From Euwallacea fornicatus (lineage: Eukaryota; Arthropoda; Insecta; Coleoptera; Curculionidae): a DNA stretch of 64,000 bases. Within the stretch, counting starts at the first letter, position 1; every line of letters begins with the position of its first letter. The DNA lies in NCBI RefSeq assembly GCF_040115645.1, contig NW_027096068.1, positions 62,001-126,000 of the forward strand, written 5' to 3'. Below, piece after piece: positions 1 to 11,790 of this stretch. The translations under genes were made by a program, and so were the position numbers. The notes under the pieces were generated by a model. That model saw nothing but the letters and a program-made list of their open reading frames with translations. It was not told the origin of the DNA and made no database searches.

Positions 1-526
1 TATTTTTCTTGAAATTTCAACAAGATGCAATAATGATTTGTTGTGACATATTAAAGATCTCGTCGAGCTGATTAATTTCACACTTTGTTTAACAAATTTG
101 GTCCTCATTTGCCGAAGTTATCGACCTTCAAATTTTGAAGTCTCAAAAGTTGTGTGTTTGAACACGTAAAGTACTATTTTTCTTGGAAATTCAACAAGAT
201 GCAATAATGATGTGTTGTGGCATCTTCAAACTCTAGTCGAGCTGATTAATTTCACACTTTGTTTAACAAATTCGGTCCTCATTTGCCGAAGTTATCGAGC
301 TTCAAAATTTGGAAAGTCTCAAAAGTTGTTTGTTTGAACACGTAAAGTACTATTTTTCCTGGAAATTCAACAAGATGCAATAATGATGTGGTGAGACATC
401 TTAAAGATCTCGTCGAGCTGATTAATTTGACACTTTGTTTAACAAATTTGGTCCTCATTTGCCGAAGTTATCGACCTTCAAATTTTGGAAAGTCTCAAAA
501 GTTGTGTGTTTGAACACGTAAAGTAC

Positions 527-702
527 TATTTTTCTTGGAAATTCAACAAGATGCAATAATGATGTGGTGAGACATCTTAAAGATCTCGTCGAGCTGATTA
601 ATTTGACACTTTGTTTAACAAATTTGGTCCTCATTTGCCGAAGTTATCGACCTTCAAATTTTGGAAAGTCTCAAAAGTTGTGTGTTTGAACACGTAAAGT
701 AC
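527..702 (+). repeat. Reference monomer, subtype W
   Basis: A clean 176-bp example of the commonest family-A form. The core is GTGGTGAGACATCTTAAAG followed by ATCTCGTCGAGCTG, base 79 is G, base 99 is T, and the tail reads CGACCTTCAAATTTTGG then GAACACGTAAAG. It has five CpG sites: two in CTCGTCGAG and one each in GCCGAAG, ATCGACC and CACGTAA. CTCGTCGAG is a short dyad (CTCG, T, CGAG), and GTGTT-TG-AACAC in the tail is another. No frame stays open through the unit. Confidence 0.92.
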
Positions 703-878
703 TATTTTTCTTGGAAATTCAACAAGATGTAATAATGATGTGTTGTGGCATCTTCAAACTCTAGTCGAGCTGATTAATTTCACACTTTGTTTAACAAATT
801 TGGTCCTCATTTGCCGAAGTTATCGAGCTTCAAAGTTTGGAAAGTCTCAAAAGTTGTGTGTTTGAACACGTAAAGTAC

Positions 879-1054
879 TATTTTCCTTGGAAATTCAACA
901 AGATGCAATAATGATGTGTTGTGGCATCTTCAAACTCTAGTCGAGCTGATTAATTTCACACTTTGTTTAACAAATTTGGTCCTCATTTGCCGAAGTTATC
1001 GACCTTCAAATTTTGAAAAGTCTCAAAAGTTGTGTGTTTGAACACGTAAAGTAC
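879..1054 (+). repeat. Reference monomer, subtype X
   Basis: A 176-bp example of the X form. The head is TATTTTCCTTGG and the core GTGTTGTGGCATCTTCAAAC followed by TCTAGTCGAG. Base 79 is C and the tail is CGACCTTCAAATTTTGAAAAG. The X core shares CATCTTCAAACTCT and GTGTTGTG with most B monomers, so it looks related to family B although the rest of the unit is family A. The core replaces CTCGTCG with CTAGTCG and so loses one CpG. Confidence 0.9.
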
Positions 1055-1934
1055 TATTTTCCTTGGAAATTCAACAAGATGCAATAATGATGTGGTGAGA
1101 CATCTTAAAGATCTCGTCGAGCTGATTAATTTCACACTTTGTTTAACAAATTTGGTCCTCATTTGCCGAAGTTATCGACCTTCAAATTTTGGAAAGTCTC
1201 AAAAGTTGTGTGTTTGAACACGTAAAGTACTATTTTTCTTGGAAATTCAACAAGATGCAATAATGATGTGGTGAGACATCTTAAAGATCTCGTCGAGCTG
1301 ATTAATTTTACACTTTGTTTAACAAATTCGGTCCTCATTTGCCGAAGTTATCGACCTTCAAATTTTGGAAAGTCTCAAAAGTTGTGTGTTTGAACACGTA
1401 AAGTACTATTTTTCTTGGAAATTCAACAAGATGCAATAATGATGTGGTGAGACATCTTAAAGATCTCGTCGAGCTGATTAATTTCACACTTTGTTTAACA
1501 AATTTGGTCCTCATTTGCCGAAGTTATCGACCTTCAAATTTTGGAAAGTCTCAAAAGTTGTGTGTTTGAACACGTAAAGTACTATTTTTCTTGGAAATTC
1601 AACAAGATGCAATAATGATGTGGTGAGACATCTTAAAGATCTCGTCGAGCTGATTAATTTTACACTTTGTTTAACAAATTTGGTCCTCATTTGCCGAAGT
1701 TATCGAGCTTCAAAATTTGGAAAGTCTCAAAAGTTGTGTGTTTGAACACGTAAAGTACTATTTTTCTTGGAAATTCAACAAGATGCAATAATGATGTGGT
1801 GAGACATCTTAAAGATCTCGTCGAGCTGATTAATTTGACACTTTGTTTAACAAATTCGGTCCTCATTTGCCGAAGTTATCGAGCTTCAAATTTTGAAAAG
1901 TCTCAAAAGTTGTGTGTTTGAGCACATAAAGTAC

Positions 1935-2110
1935 TATTTTTCTTGAAATTTCAACAAGATGCAATAATGATTTGTTGTGACATATTAAAGATCTCGTCGA
2001 GCTGATTAATTTCACACTTTGTTTAACAAATTTGGTCCTCATTTGCCGAAGTTATCGACCTTCAAATTTTGGAAAGTCTCAAAAGTTGTGTGTTTGAACA
2101 CGTAAAGTAC
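1935..2110 (+). repeat. Reference monomer, subtype Y
   Basis: A 176-bp example of the Y form. The head is TTTTTCTTGAAATTTCAAC in place of CTTGGAAATTCAAC, creating a perfect 12-bp palindrome TTGAAATTTCAA. The core is TTTGTTGTGACATATTAAAG. Y monomers with this head usually follow a monomer whose tail is GAGCACATAAAG, so the two changes travel together as one block across the monomer boundary. Some Y cores (for example 4575-4750) have the ordinary GGAAATT head, showing that head and core can be separated. Confidence 0.9.
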
Positions 2111-3870
2111 TATTTTTCTTGGAAATTCAACAAGATGCAATAATGATGTGTTGTGGCATCTTCAAACTCTAGTCGAGCTGATTAATTTCACACTTTGTTT
2201 AACAAATTTGGTCCTCATTTGCCGAAGTTATCGACCTTCAAATTTTGAAAAGTCTCAAAAGTTGTGTGTTTGAACACGTAAAGTACTATTTTCCTTGGAA
2301 ATTCAACAAGATGCAATAATGATGTGTTGTGGCATCTTCAAACTCTAGTCGAGCTGATTAATTTCACACTTTGTTTAACAAATTTGGTCCTCATTTGCCG
2401 AAGTTATCGACCTTCAAATTTTGAAAAGTCTCAAAAGTTGTGTGTTTGAACACGTAAAGTACTATTTTCCTTGGAAATTCAACAAGATGCAATAATGATG
2501 TGGTGAGACATCTTAAAGATCTCGTCGAGCTGATTAATTTCACACTTTGTTTAACAAATTTGGTCCTCATTTGCCGAAGTTATCGACCTTCAAATTTTGG
2601 AAAGTCTCAAAAGTTGTGTGTTTGAACACGTAAAGTACTATTTTTCTTGGAAATTCAACAAGATGCAATAATGATGTGGTGAGACATCTTAAAGATCTCG
2701 TCGAGCTGATTAATTTTACACTTTGTTTAACAAATTTGGTCCTCATTTGCCGAAGTTATCGACCTTCAAATTTTGAAAAGTCTCAAAAGTTGTGTGTTTG
2801 AACACGTAAAGTACTATTTTTCTTGGAAATTCAACAAGATGCAATAATGATTTGTTGTGACATATTAAAGATCTCGTCGAGCTGATTAATTTGACACTTT
2901 GTTTAACAAATTTGGTCCTCATTTGCCGAAGTTATCGACCTTCAAATTTTGAAAAGTCTCAAAAGTTGTGTGTTTGAACACGTAAAGTACTATTTTCCTT
3001 GGAAATTCAACAAGATGCAATAATGATGTGGTGAGACATCTTAAAGATCTCGTCGAGCTGATTAATTTCACACTTTGTTTAACAAATTTGGTCCTCATTT
3101 GCCGAAGTTATCGACCTTCAAATTTTGGAAAGTCTCAAAAGTTGTGTGTTTGAACACGTAAAGTACTATTTTTCTTGGAAATTCAACAAGATGCAATAAT
3201 GATGTGGTGAGACATCTTAAAGATCTCGTCGAGCTGATTAATTTGACACTTTGTTTAACAAATTTGGTCCTCATTTGCCGAAGTTATCGACCTTCAAATT
3301 TTGGAAAGTCTCAAAAGTTGTGTGTTTGAACACGTAAAGTACTATTTTCCTTGGAAATTCAACAAGATGCAATAATGATGTGTTGTGGCATCTTCAAACT
3401 CTAGTCGAGCTGATTAATTTCACACTTTGTTTAACAAATTTGGTCCTCATTTGCCGAAGTTATCGACCTTCAAATTTTGGAAAGTCTCAAAAGTTGTGTG
3501 TTTGAACACGTAAAGTACTATTTTCCTTGGAAATTCAACAAGATGCAATAATGATGTGTTGTGGCATCTTCAAACTCTAGTCGAGCTGATTAATTTCACA
3601 CTTTGTTTAACAAATTTGGTCCTCATTTGCCGAAGTTATCGAGCTTCAAAGTTTGGAAAGTCTCAAAAGTTGTGTGTTTGAACACGTAAAGTACTATTTT
3701 CCTTGGAAATTCAACAAGATGCAATAATGATGTGTTGTGGCATCTTCAAACTCTAGTCGAGCTGATTAATTTCACACTTTGTTTAACAAATTTGGTCCTC
3801 ATTTGCCGAAGTTATCGACCTTCAAATTTTGGAAAGTCTCAAAAGTTGTGTGTTTGAACACCTAAAGTAC

Positions 3871-6800
3871 TATTTTCCTTGGAAATTCAACAAGATGCAA
3901 TAATGATGTGTTGTGGCATCTTCAAACTCTAGTCGAGCTGATTAATTTCACACTTTGTTTAACAAATTTGGTCCTCATTTGCCGAAGTTATCGAGCTTCA
4001 AAGTTTGGAAAGTCTCAAAAGTTGTGTGTTTGAACACGTAAAGTACTATTTTTCTTGGAAATTCAACAAGATGCAATAATGATGTGTTGTGGCATCTTCA
4101 AACTCTAGTCGAGCTGATTAATTTGACACTTTGTTTAACAAATTTGGTCCTCATTTGCCGAAGTTGTCGACCTTCAAATTTTGGAAAGTCTCAAAAGTTG
4201 TGTGTTTGAACACGTAAAGTACTATTTTTCTTGGAAATTCAACAAGATGCAATAATGATGTGGTGAGACATCTTAAAGATCTCGTCGAGCTGATTAATTT
4301 GACACTTTGTTTAACAAATTTGGTCCTCATTTGCCGAAGTTATCGAGCTTCAAAGTTTGGAAAGTCTCAAAAGTTGTGTGTTTGAACACGTAAAGTACTA
4401 TTTTTCTTGGAAATTCAACAAGATGCAATAATGATGTGTTGTGGCATCTTCAAACTCTAGTCGAGCTGATTAATTTGACACTTTGTTTAACAAATTTGGT
4501 CCTCATTTGCCGAAGTTATCGAGCTTCAAAGTTTGGAAAGTCTCAAAAGTTGTGTGTTTGAACACGTAAAGTACTATTTTTCTTGGAAATTCAACAAGAT
4601 GCAATAATGATTTGTTGTGACATATTAAAGATCTCGTCGAGCTGATTAATTTGACACTTTGTTTAACAAATTCGGTCCTCATTTGCCGAAGTTATCGACC
4701 TTCAAATTTTGGAAAGTCTCAAAAGTTGTGTGTTTGAACACGTAAAGTACTATTTTTCTTGGAAATTCAACAAGATGCAATAATGATGTGGTGAGACATC
4801 TTAAAGATCTCGTCGAGCTGATTAATTTGACACTTTGTTTAACAAATTCGGTCCTCATTTGCCGAAGTTATCGAGCTTCAAATTTTGAAAAGTCTCAAAA
4901 GTTGTGTGTTTGAACACGTAAAGTACTATTTTTCTTGGAAATTCAACAAGATGCAATAATGATGTGGTGAGACATCTTAAAGATCTCGTCGAGCTGATTA
5001 ATTTGACACTTTGTTTAACCAATTCGGTCCTCATTTGCCGAAGTTATCGAGCTTCAAATTTTGAAAAGTCTCAAAAGTTGTGTGTTTGAGCACATAAAGT
5101 ACTATTTTTCTTGAAATTTCAACAAGATGCAATAATGATTTGTTGTGACATATTAAAGATCTCGTCGAGCTGATTAATTTGACACTTTGTTTAACAAATT
5201 TGGTCCTCATTTGCCGAAGTTATCGACCTTCAAATTTTGGAAAGTCTCAAAAGTTGTGTGTTTGAACACGTAAAGTACTATTTTTCTTGGAAATTCAACA
5301 AGATGCAATAATGATGTGGTGAGACATCTTAAAGATCTCGTCGAGCTGATTAATTTTACACTTTGTTTAACAAATTTGGTCCTCATTTGCCGAAGTTATC
5401 GACCTTCAAATTTTGAAAAGTCTCAAAAGTTGTGTGTTTGAACACGTAAAGTACTATTTTTCTTGGAAATTCAACAAGATGCAATAATGATTTGTTGTGA
5501 CATATTAAAGATCTCGTCGAGCTGATTAATTTGACACTTTGTTTAACAAATTTGGTCCTCATTTGCCGAAGTTATCGACCTTCAAATTTTGAAAAGTCTC
5601 AAAAGTTGTGTGTTTGAACACGTATAGTACTATTTTTCTTGGAAATTCAACAAGATGCAATAATGATGTGGTGAGACATCTTAAAGATCTCGTCGAGCTG
5701 ATTAATTTGACACTTTGTTTAACAAATTTGGTCCTCATTTGCCGAAGTTATCGACCTTCAAATTTTGGAAAGTCTCAAAAGTTGTGTGTTTGAACACGTA
5801 AAGTACTATTTTCCTTGGAAATTCAACAAGATGCAATAATGATGTGTTGTGGCATCTTCAAACTCTAGTCGAGCTGATTAATTTCACACTTTGTTTAACA
5901 AATTTGGTCCTCATTTGCCGAAGTTATCGAGCTTCAAAGTTTGGAAAGTCTCAAAAGTTGTGTGTTTGAACACGTAAAGTACTATTTTCCTTGGAAATTC
6001 AACAAGATGCAATAATGATGTGTTGTGGCATCTTCAAACTCTAGTCGAGCTGATTAATTTGACACTTTGTTTAACAAATTTGGTCCTCATTTGCCGAAGT
6101 TGTCGACCTTCAAATTTTGGAAAGTCTCAAAAGTTGTGTGTTTGAACACGTAAAGTACTATTTTTCTTGGAAATTCAACAAGATGCAATAATGATGTGGT
6201 GAGACATCTTAAAGATCTCGTCGAGCTGATTAATTTGACACTTTGTTTAACAAATTTGGTCCTCATTTGCCGAAGTTATCGAGCTTCAAAGTTTGGAAAG
6301 TCTCAAAAGTTGTGTGTTTGAACACGTAAAGTACTATTTTTCTTGGAAATTCAACAAGATGCAATAATGATGTGTTGTGGCATCTTCAAACTCTAGTCGA
6401 GCTGATTAATTTGACACTTTGTTTAACAAATTTGGTCCTCATTTGCCGAAGTTATCGAGCTTCAAAGTTTGGAAAGTCTCAAAAGTTGTGTGTTTGAACA
6501 CGTAAAGTACTATTTTTCTTGGAAATTCAACAAGATGCAATAATGATTTGTTGTGACATATTAAAGATCTCGTCGAGCTGATTAATTTGACACTTTGTTT
6601 AACAAATTCGGTCCTCATTTGCCGAAGTTATCGACCTTCAAATTTTGGAAAGTCTCAAAAGTTGTGTGTTTGAACACGTAAAGTACTATTTTTCTTGGAA
6701 ATTCAACAAGATGCAATAATGATGTGGTGAGACATCTTAAAGATCTCGTCGAGCTGATTAATTTGACACTTTGTTTAACAAATTCGGTCCTCATTTGCCG

Positions 6801-7742
6801 AAGTTATCGAGCTTCAAATTTTGAAAAGTCTCAAAAGTTGTGTGTTTGAACACGTAAAGTACTATTTTTCTTGGAAATTCAACAAGATGCAATAATGATG
6901 TGGTGAGACATCTTAAAGATCTCGTCGAGCTGATTAATTTGACACTTTGTTTAACCAATTCGGTCCTCATTTGCCGAAGTTATCGAGCTTCAAATTTTGA
7001 AAAGTCTCAAAAGTTGTGTGTTTGAGCACATAAAGTACTATTTTTCTTGAAATTTCAACAAGATGCAATAATGATTTGTTGTGACATATTAAAGATCTCG
7101 TCGAGCTGATTAATTTGACACTTTGTTTAACAAATTTGGTCCTCATTTGCCGAAGTTATCGACCTTCAAATTTTGGAAAGTCTCAAAAGTTGTGTGTTTG
7201 AACACGTAAAGTACTATTTTTCTTGGAAATTCAACAAGATGCAATAATGATGTGGTGAGACATCTTAAAGATCTCGTCGAGCTGATTAATTTTACACTTT
7301 GTTTAACAAATTTGGTCCTCATTTGCCGAAGTTATCGACCTTCAAATTTTGAAAAGTCTCAAAAGTTGTGTGTTTGAACACGTAAAGTACTATTTTTCTT
7401 GGAAATTCAACAAGATGCAATAATGATTTGTTGTGACATATTAAAGATCTCGTCGAGCTGATTAATTTGACACTTTGTTTAACAAATTTGGTCCTCATTT
7501 GCCGAAGTTATCGACCTTCAAATTTTGAAAAGTCTCAAAAGTTGTGTGTTTGAACACGTATAGTACTATTTTTCTTGGAAATTCAACAAGATGCAATAAT
7601 GATGTGGTGAGACATCTTAAAGATCTCGTCGAGCTGATTAATTTGACACTTTGTTTAACAAATTTGGTCCTCATTTGCCGAAGTTATCGACCTTCAAATT
7701 TTGGAAAGTCTCAAAAGTTGTGTGTTTGAACACGTAAAGTAC
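3871..7742 (+). repeat. Tandem duplication of an 11-monomer (1936 bp) HOR
   Basis: Copy 1 is 3871-5806 and copy 2 is 5807-7742. Rare variants recur exactly 1936 bp apart: GTTGTCGACC near 4165 and 6101, TTAACCAATTCGG near 5018 and 6954, and CACGTATAGTAC at 5620 and 7556. One difference noticed is the head of the second unit, TTTTTCTT at 4047 and TTTTCCTT at 5983. The first monomer of a third copy is present at 7743-7918, after which the order diverges. Near-identity implies a recent duplication. Confidence 0.88.
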
Positions 7743-8446
7743 TATTTTCCTTGGAAATTCAACAAGATGCAATAATGATGTGTTGTGGCATCTTCAAACT
7801 CTAGTCGAGCTGATTAATTTCACACTTTGTTTAACAAATTTGGTCCTCATTTGCCGAAGTTATCGAGCTTCAAAGTTTGGAAAGTCTCAAAAGTTGTGTG
7901 TTTGAACACGTAAAGTACTATTTTTCTTGGAAATTCAACAAGATGCAATAATGATTTGTTGTGACATATTAAAGATCTCGTCGAGCTGATTAATTTGACA
8001 CTTTGTTTAACAAATTCGGTCCTCATTTGCCGAAGTTATCGACCTTCAAATTTTGGAAAGTCTCAAAAGTTGTGTGTTTGAACACGTAAAGTACTATTTT
8101 CCTTGGAAATTCAACAAGATGCAATAATGATGTGTTGTGGCATCTTCAAACTCTAGTCGAGCTGATTAATTTCACACTTTGTTTAACAAATTTGGTCCTC
8201 ATTTGCCGAAGTTATCGAGCTTCAAAGTTTGGAAAGTCTCAAAAGTTGTGTGTTTGAACACGTAAAGTACTATTTTTCTTGGAAATTCAACAAGATGCAA
8301 TAATGATGTGTTGTGGCATCTTCAAACTCTAGTCGAGCTGATTAATTTGACACTTTGTTTAACAAATTCGGTCCTCATTTGCCGAAGTTATCGACCTTCA
8401 AATTTTGGAAAGTCTCAAAAGTTGTGTGTTTGAACACGTAAAGTAC
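7743..8446 (+). repeat. Four A monomers between HOR blocks
   Basis: Monomers of types X, Y, X and X. The first repeats the start of the 1936-bp unit. The pair at 7919-8270 (Y with TTCGG, then a TTTTCC-headed X) recurs at 14255-14606, inside the segment that separates the two copies of the 3168-bp block. This short block is therefore probably the donor or a sister of that insertion. Confidence 0.75.
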
Positions 8447-10910
8447 TATTTTTCTTGGAAATTCAACAAGATGCAATAATGATGTGGTGAGACATCTTAA
8501 AGATCTCGTCGAGCTGATTAATTTGACACTTAGTTTAACAAATTTGGTCCTCATTTGCCGAAGTTATCGAGCTTCAAAGTTTGGAAAGTCTCAAAAGTTG
8601 TGTGTTTGAACACGTAAAGTACTATTTTTCTTGGAAATTCAACAAGATGCAATAATGATGTGTTGTGGCATCTTCAAACTCTAGTCGAGCTGATTAATTT
8701 CACACTTTGTTTAACAAATTTGGTCCTCATTTGCCGAAGTTATCGACCTTCAAATTTTGAAAAGTCTCAAAAGTTGTGTGTTTGAACACGTAAAGTACTA
8801 TTTTTCTTGGAAATTCAACAAGATGCAATAATGATGTGGTGAGACATCTTAAAGATCTCGTCGAGCTGATTAATTTGACACTTTGTTTAACAAATTCGGT
8901 CCTCATTTGCCGAAGTTATCGAGCTTCAAATTTTGAAAAGTCTCAAAAGTTGTGTGTTTGAGCACATAAAGTACTATTTTTCTTGAAATTTCAACAAGAT
9001 GCAATAATGATTTGTTGTGACATATTAAAGATCTCGTCGAGCTGATTAATTTCACACTTTGTTTAACAAATTCGGTCCTCATTTGCCGAAGTTATCGAGC
9101 TTCAAAATTTGGAAAGTCTCAAAAGTTGTTTGTTTGAACACGTAAAGTACTATTTTTCCTGGAAATTCAACAAGATGCAATAATGATGTGGTGAGACATC
9201 TTAAAGATCTCGTCGAGCTGATTAATTTGACACTTTGTTTAACAAATTTGGTCCTCATTTGCCGAAGTTATCGACCTTCAAATTTTGGAAAGTCTCAAAA
9301 GTTGTGTGTTTGAACACGTAAAGTACTATTTTTCTTGGAAATTCAACAAGATGCAATAATGATGTGGTGAGACATCTTAAAGATCTCGTCGAGCTGATTA
9401 ATTTGACACTTTGTTTAACAAATTTGGTCCTCATTTGCCGAAGTTATCGACCTTCAAATTTTGGAAAGTCTCAAAAGTTGTGTGTTTGAACACGTAAAGT
9501 ACTATTTTTCTTGGAAATTCAACAAGATGTAATAATGATGTGTTGTGGCATCTTCAAACTCTAGTCGAGCTGATTAATTTCACACTTTGTTTAACAAATT
9601 TGGTCCTCATTTGCCGAAGTTATCGAGCTTCAAAGTTTGGAAAGTCTCAAAAGTTGTGTGTTTGAACACGTAAAGTACTATTTTCCTTGGAAATTCAACA
9701 AGATGCAATAATGATGTGTTGTGGCATCTTCAAACTCTAGTCGAGCTGATTAATTTCACACTTTGTTTAACAAATTTGGTTCTCATTTGCCGAAGTTATC
9801 GACCTTCAAATTTTGAAAAGTCTCAAAAGTTGTGTGTTTGAACACGTAAAGTACTATTTTCCTTGGAAATTCAACAAGATGCAATAATGATGTGGTGAGA
9901 CATCTTAAAGATCTCGTCGAGCTGATTAATTTCACACTTTGTTTAACAAATTTGGTCCTCATTTGCCGAAGTTATCGACCTTCAAATTTTGGAAAGTCTC
10001 AAAAGTTGTGTGTTTGAACACGTAAAGTACTATTTTTCTTGGAAATTCAACAAGATGCAATAATGATGTGTTGTGGCATCTTCAAACTATAGTCGAGCTG
10101 ATTAATTTCACACTTTGTTTAACAAATTTGGTCCTCATTTGCCGAAGTTATCGACCTTCAAATTTTGGAAAGTCTCAAAAGTTGTGTGTTTGAACACGTA
10201 AAGTACTATTTTCCTTGGAAATTCAACAAGATGCAATAATGATGTGTTGTGGCATCTTCAAACTCTAGTCGAGCTGATTAATTTCACACTTTGTTTAACA
10301 AATTTGGTCCTCATTTGCCGAAGTTATCGAGCTTCAAAGTTTGGAAAGTCTCAAAAGTTGTGTGTTTGAACACGTAAAGTACTATTTTTCTTGGAAATTC
10401 AACAAGATGCAATAATGATGTGTTGTGGCATCTTCAAACTCTAGTCGAGCTGATTAATTTGACACTTTGTTTAACAAATTTGGTCCTCATTTGCCGAAGT
10501 TATCGACCTTCAAATTTTGGAAAGTCTCAAAAGTTGTGTGTTTGAACACGTAAAGTACTATTTTTCTTGGAAATTCAACAAGATGCAATAATGATGTGGT
10601 GAGACATCTTAAAGATCTCGTCGAGCTGATTAATTTGACACTTTGTTTAACAAATTTGGTCCTCATTTGCCGAAGTTATCGACCTTCAAATTTTGGAAAG
10701 TCTCAAAAGTTGTGTGTTTGAACACGTAAAGTACTATTTTTCTTGGAAATTCAACAAGATGTAATAATGATGTGTTGTGGCATCTTCAAACTCTAGTCGA
10801 GCTGATTAATTTCACACTTTGTTTAACAAATTTGGTCCTCATTTGCCGAAGTTATCGAGCTTCAAAGTTTGGAAAGTCTCAAAAGTTGTGTGTTTGAACA
10901 CGTAAAGTAC
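8447..10910 (+). repeat. 14-monomer block, copy 1 of 2, with a 7-mer present three times
   Basis: Monomer order and rare variants match 16191-18654 at an offset of 7744 bp (44 monomers). Shared markers are GACACTTAGTTT in the first unit, GTTGTTTG at 9125 and 16869, GATGTAATAATG near 9527, and GGTTCTC at 9779 and 17523. The first seven monomers (8447-9678) also match 13023-14254, offset 4576 bp. Private changes include AACTATAGTC at about 10085. Only satellite is present. Confidence 0.85.
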
Positions 10911-11790
10911 TATTTTCCTTGGAAATTCAACAAGATGCAATAATGATGTGTTGTGGCATCTTCAAACTCTAGTCGAGCTGATTAATTTCACACTTTGTTT
11001 AACAAATTTGGTCCTCATTTGCCGAAGTTATCGAGCTTCAAAGTTTGGAAAGTCTCAAAAGTTGTGTGTTTGAACACGTAAAGTACTATTTTTCTTGGAA
11101 ATTCAACAAGATGCAATAATGATGTGTTGTGGCATCTTCAAACTCTAGTCGAGCTGATTAATTTGACACTTTGTTTAACAAATTTGGTCCTCATTTGCCG
11201 AAGTTATCGACCTTCAAATTTTGGAAAGTCTCAAAAGTTGTGTGTTTGAACACGTAAAGTACTATTTTTCTTGGAAATTCAACAAGATGCAATAATGATG
11301 TGGTGAGACATCTTAAAGATCTCGTCGAGCTGATTAATTTGACACTTTGTTTAACAAATTTGGTCCTCATTTGCCGAAGTTATCGACCTTCAAATTTTGG
11401 AAAGTCTCAAAAGTTGTGTGTTTGAACACGTAAAGTACTATTTTTCTTGGAAATTCAACAAGATGTAATAATGATGTGTTGTGGCATCTTCAAACTCTAG
11501 TCGAGCTGATTAATTTCACACTTTGTTTAACAAATTTGGTCCTCATTTGCCGAAGTTATCGAGCTTCAAAGTTTGGAAAGTCTCAAAAGTTGTGTGTTTG
11601 AACACGTAAAGTACTATTTTCCTTGGAAATTCAACAAGATGCAATAATGATGTGTTGTGGCATCTTCAAACTCTAGTCGAGCTGATTAATTTGACACTTT
11701 GTTTAACAAATTTGGTCCTCATTTGCCGAAGTTATCGAGCTTCAAAGTTTGGAAAGTCTCAAAAGTTGTGTGTTTGAACACGTAAAGTAC
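10207..11790 (+). repeat. Tandem 4-monomer (704 bp) HOR
   Basis: The order TTTTCC-headed X with tail AGCTTCAAAG, then X with G79, then W with G79, then GATGTAATAATG X, occupies 10207-10910 and repeats at 10911-11614. The monomer at 11615 starts a third round but has G instead of C at base 79. The first copy overlaps the end of the 14-monomer block, so the 704-bp step happened at the edge of that block. Confidence 0.82.

Larger units (their letters stand above)
1..3870 (+). repeat. Left edge of array, mixed A monomers
   Basis: Twenty-two family-A monomers in mixed W/X/Y order. The first is two bases short, reading TTTTGAAGTCTC instead of TTTTGAAAAGTCTC near 135. The monomer at 175-350 carries GTTGTTTG at 325 in place of GTTGTGTG, a rare marker seen again at 9125, 13701, 16869, 21973 and 23909. 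Monomers 351-1230 match 9151-10030 in order and subtype, including GATGTAATAATG in the fifth unit, so this stretch is a second copy of the block 8800 bp (50 monomers) downstream. Nothing but satellite is present. Confidence 0.85.

Noticed and set aside
90..120. CENP-B box-like motif around TTCGGTCC
   Set aside because: The surrounding bases do not fit the 17-bp CENP-B box pattern, and TTCGG is only one of two alternative states at base 99.
5608..5793. 61-codon open frame, with equivalents at 7544, 45732, 47140, 50836, 51188, 54180 and 57876
   Set aside because: It begins at a GTG in one monomer tail and exists only because an A-to-T change turned the in-frame TAA of CACGTAAAG into TAT. It ends at the same TAA in the next monomer. 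It is satellite sequence with no gene features.
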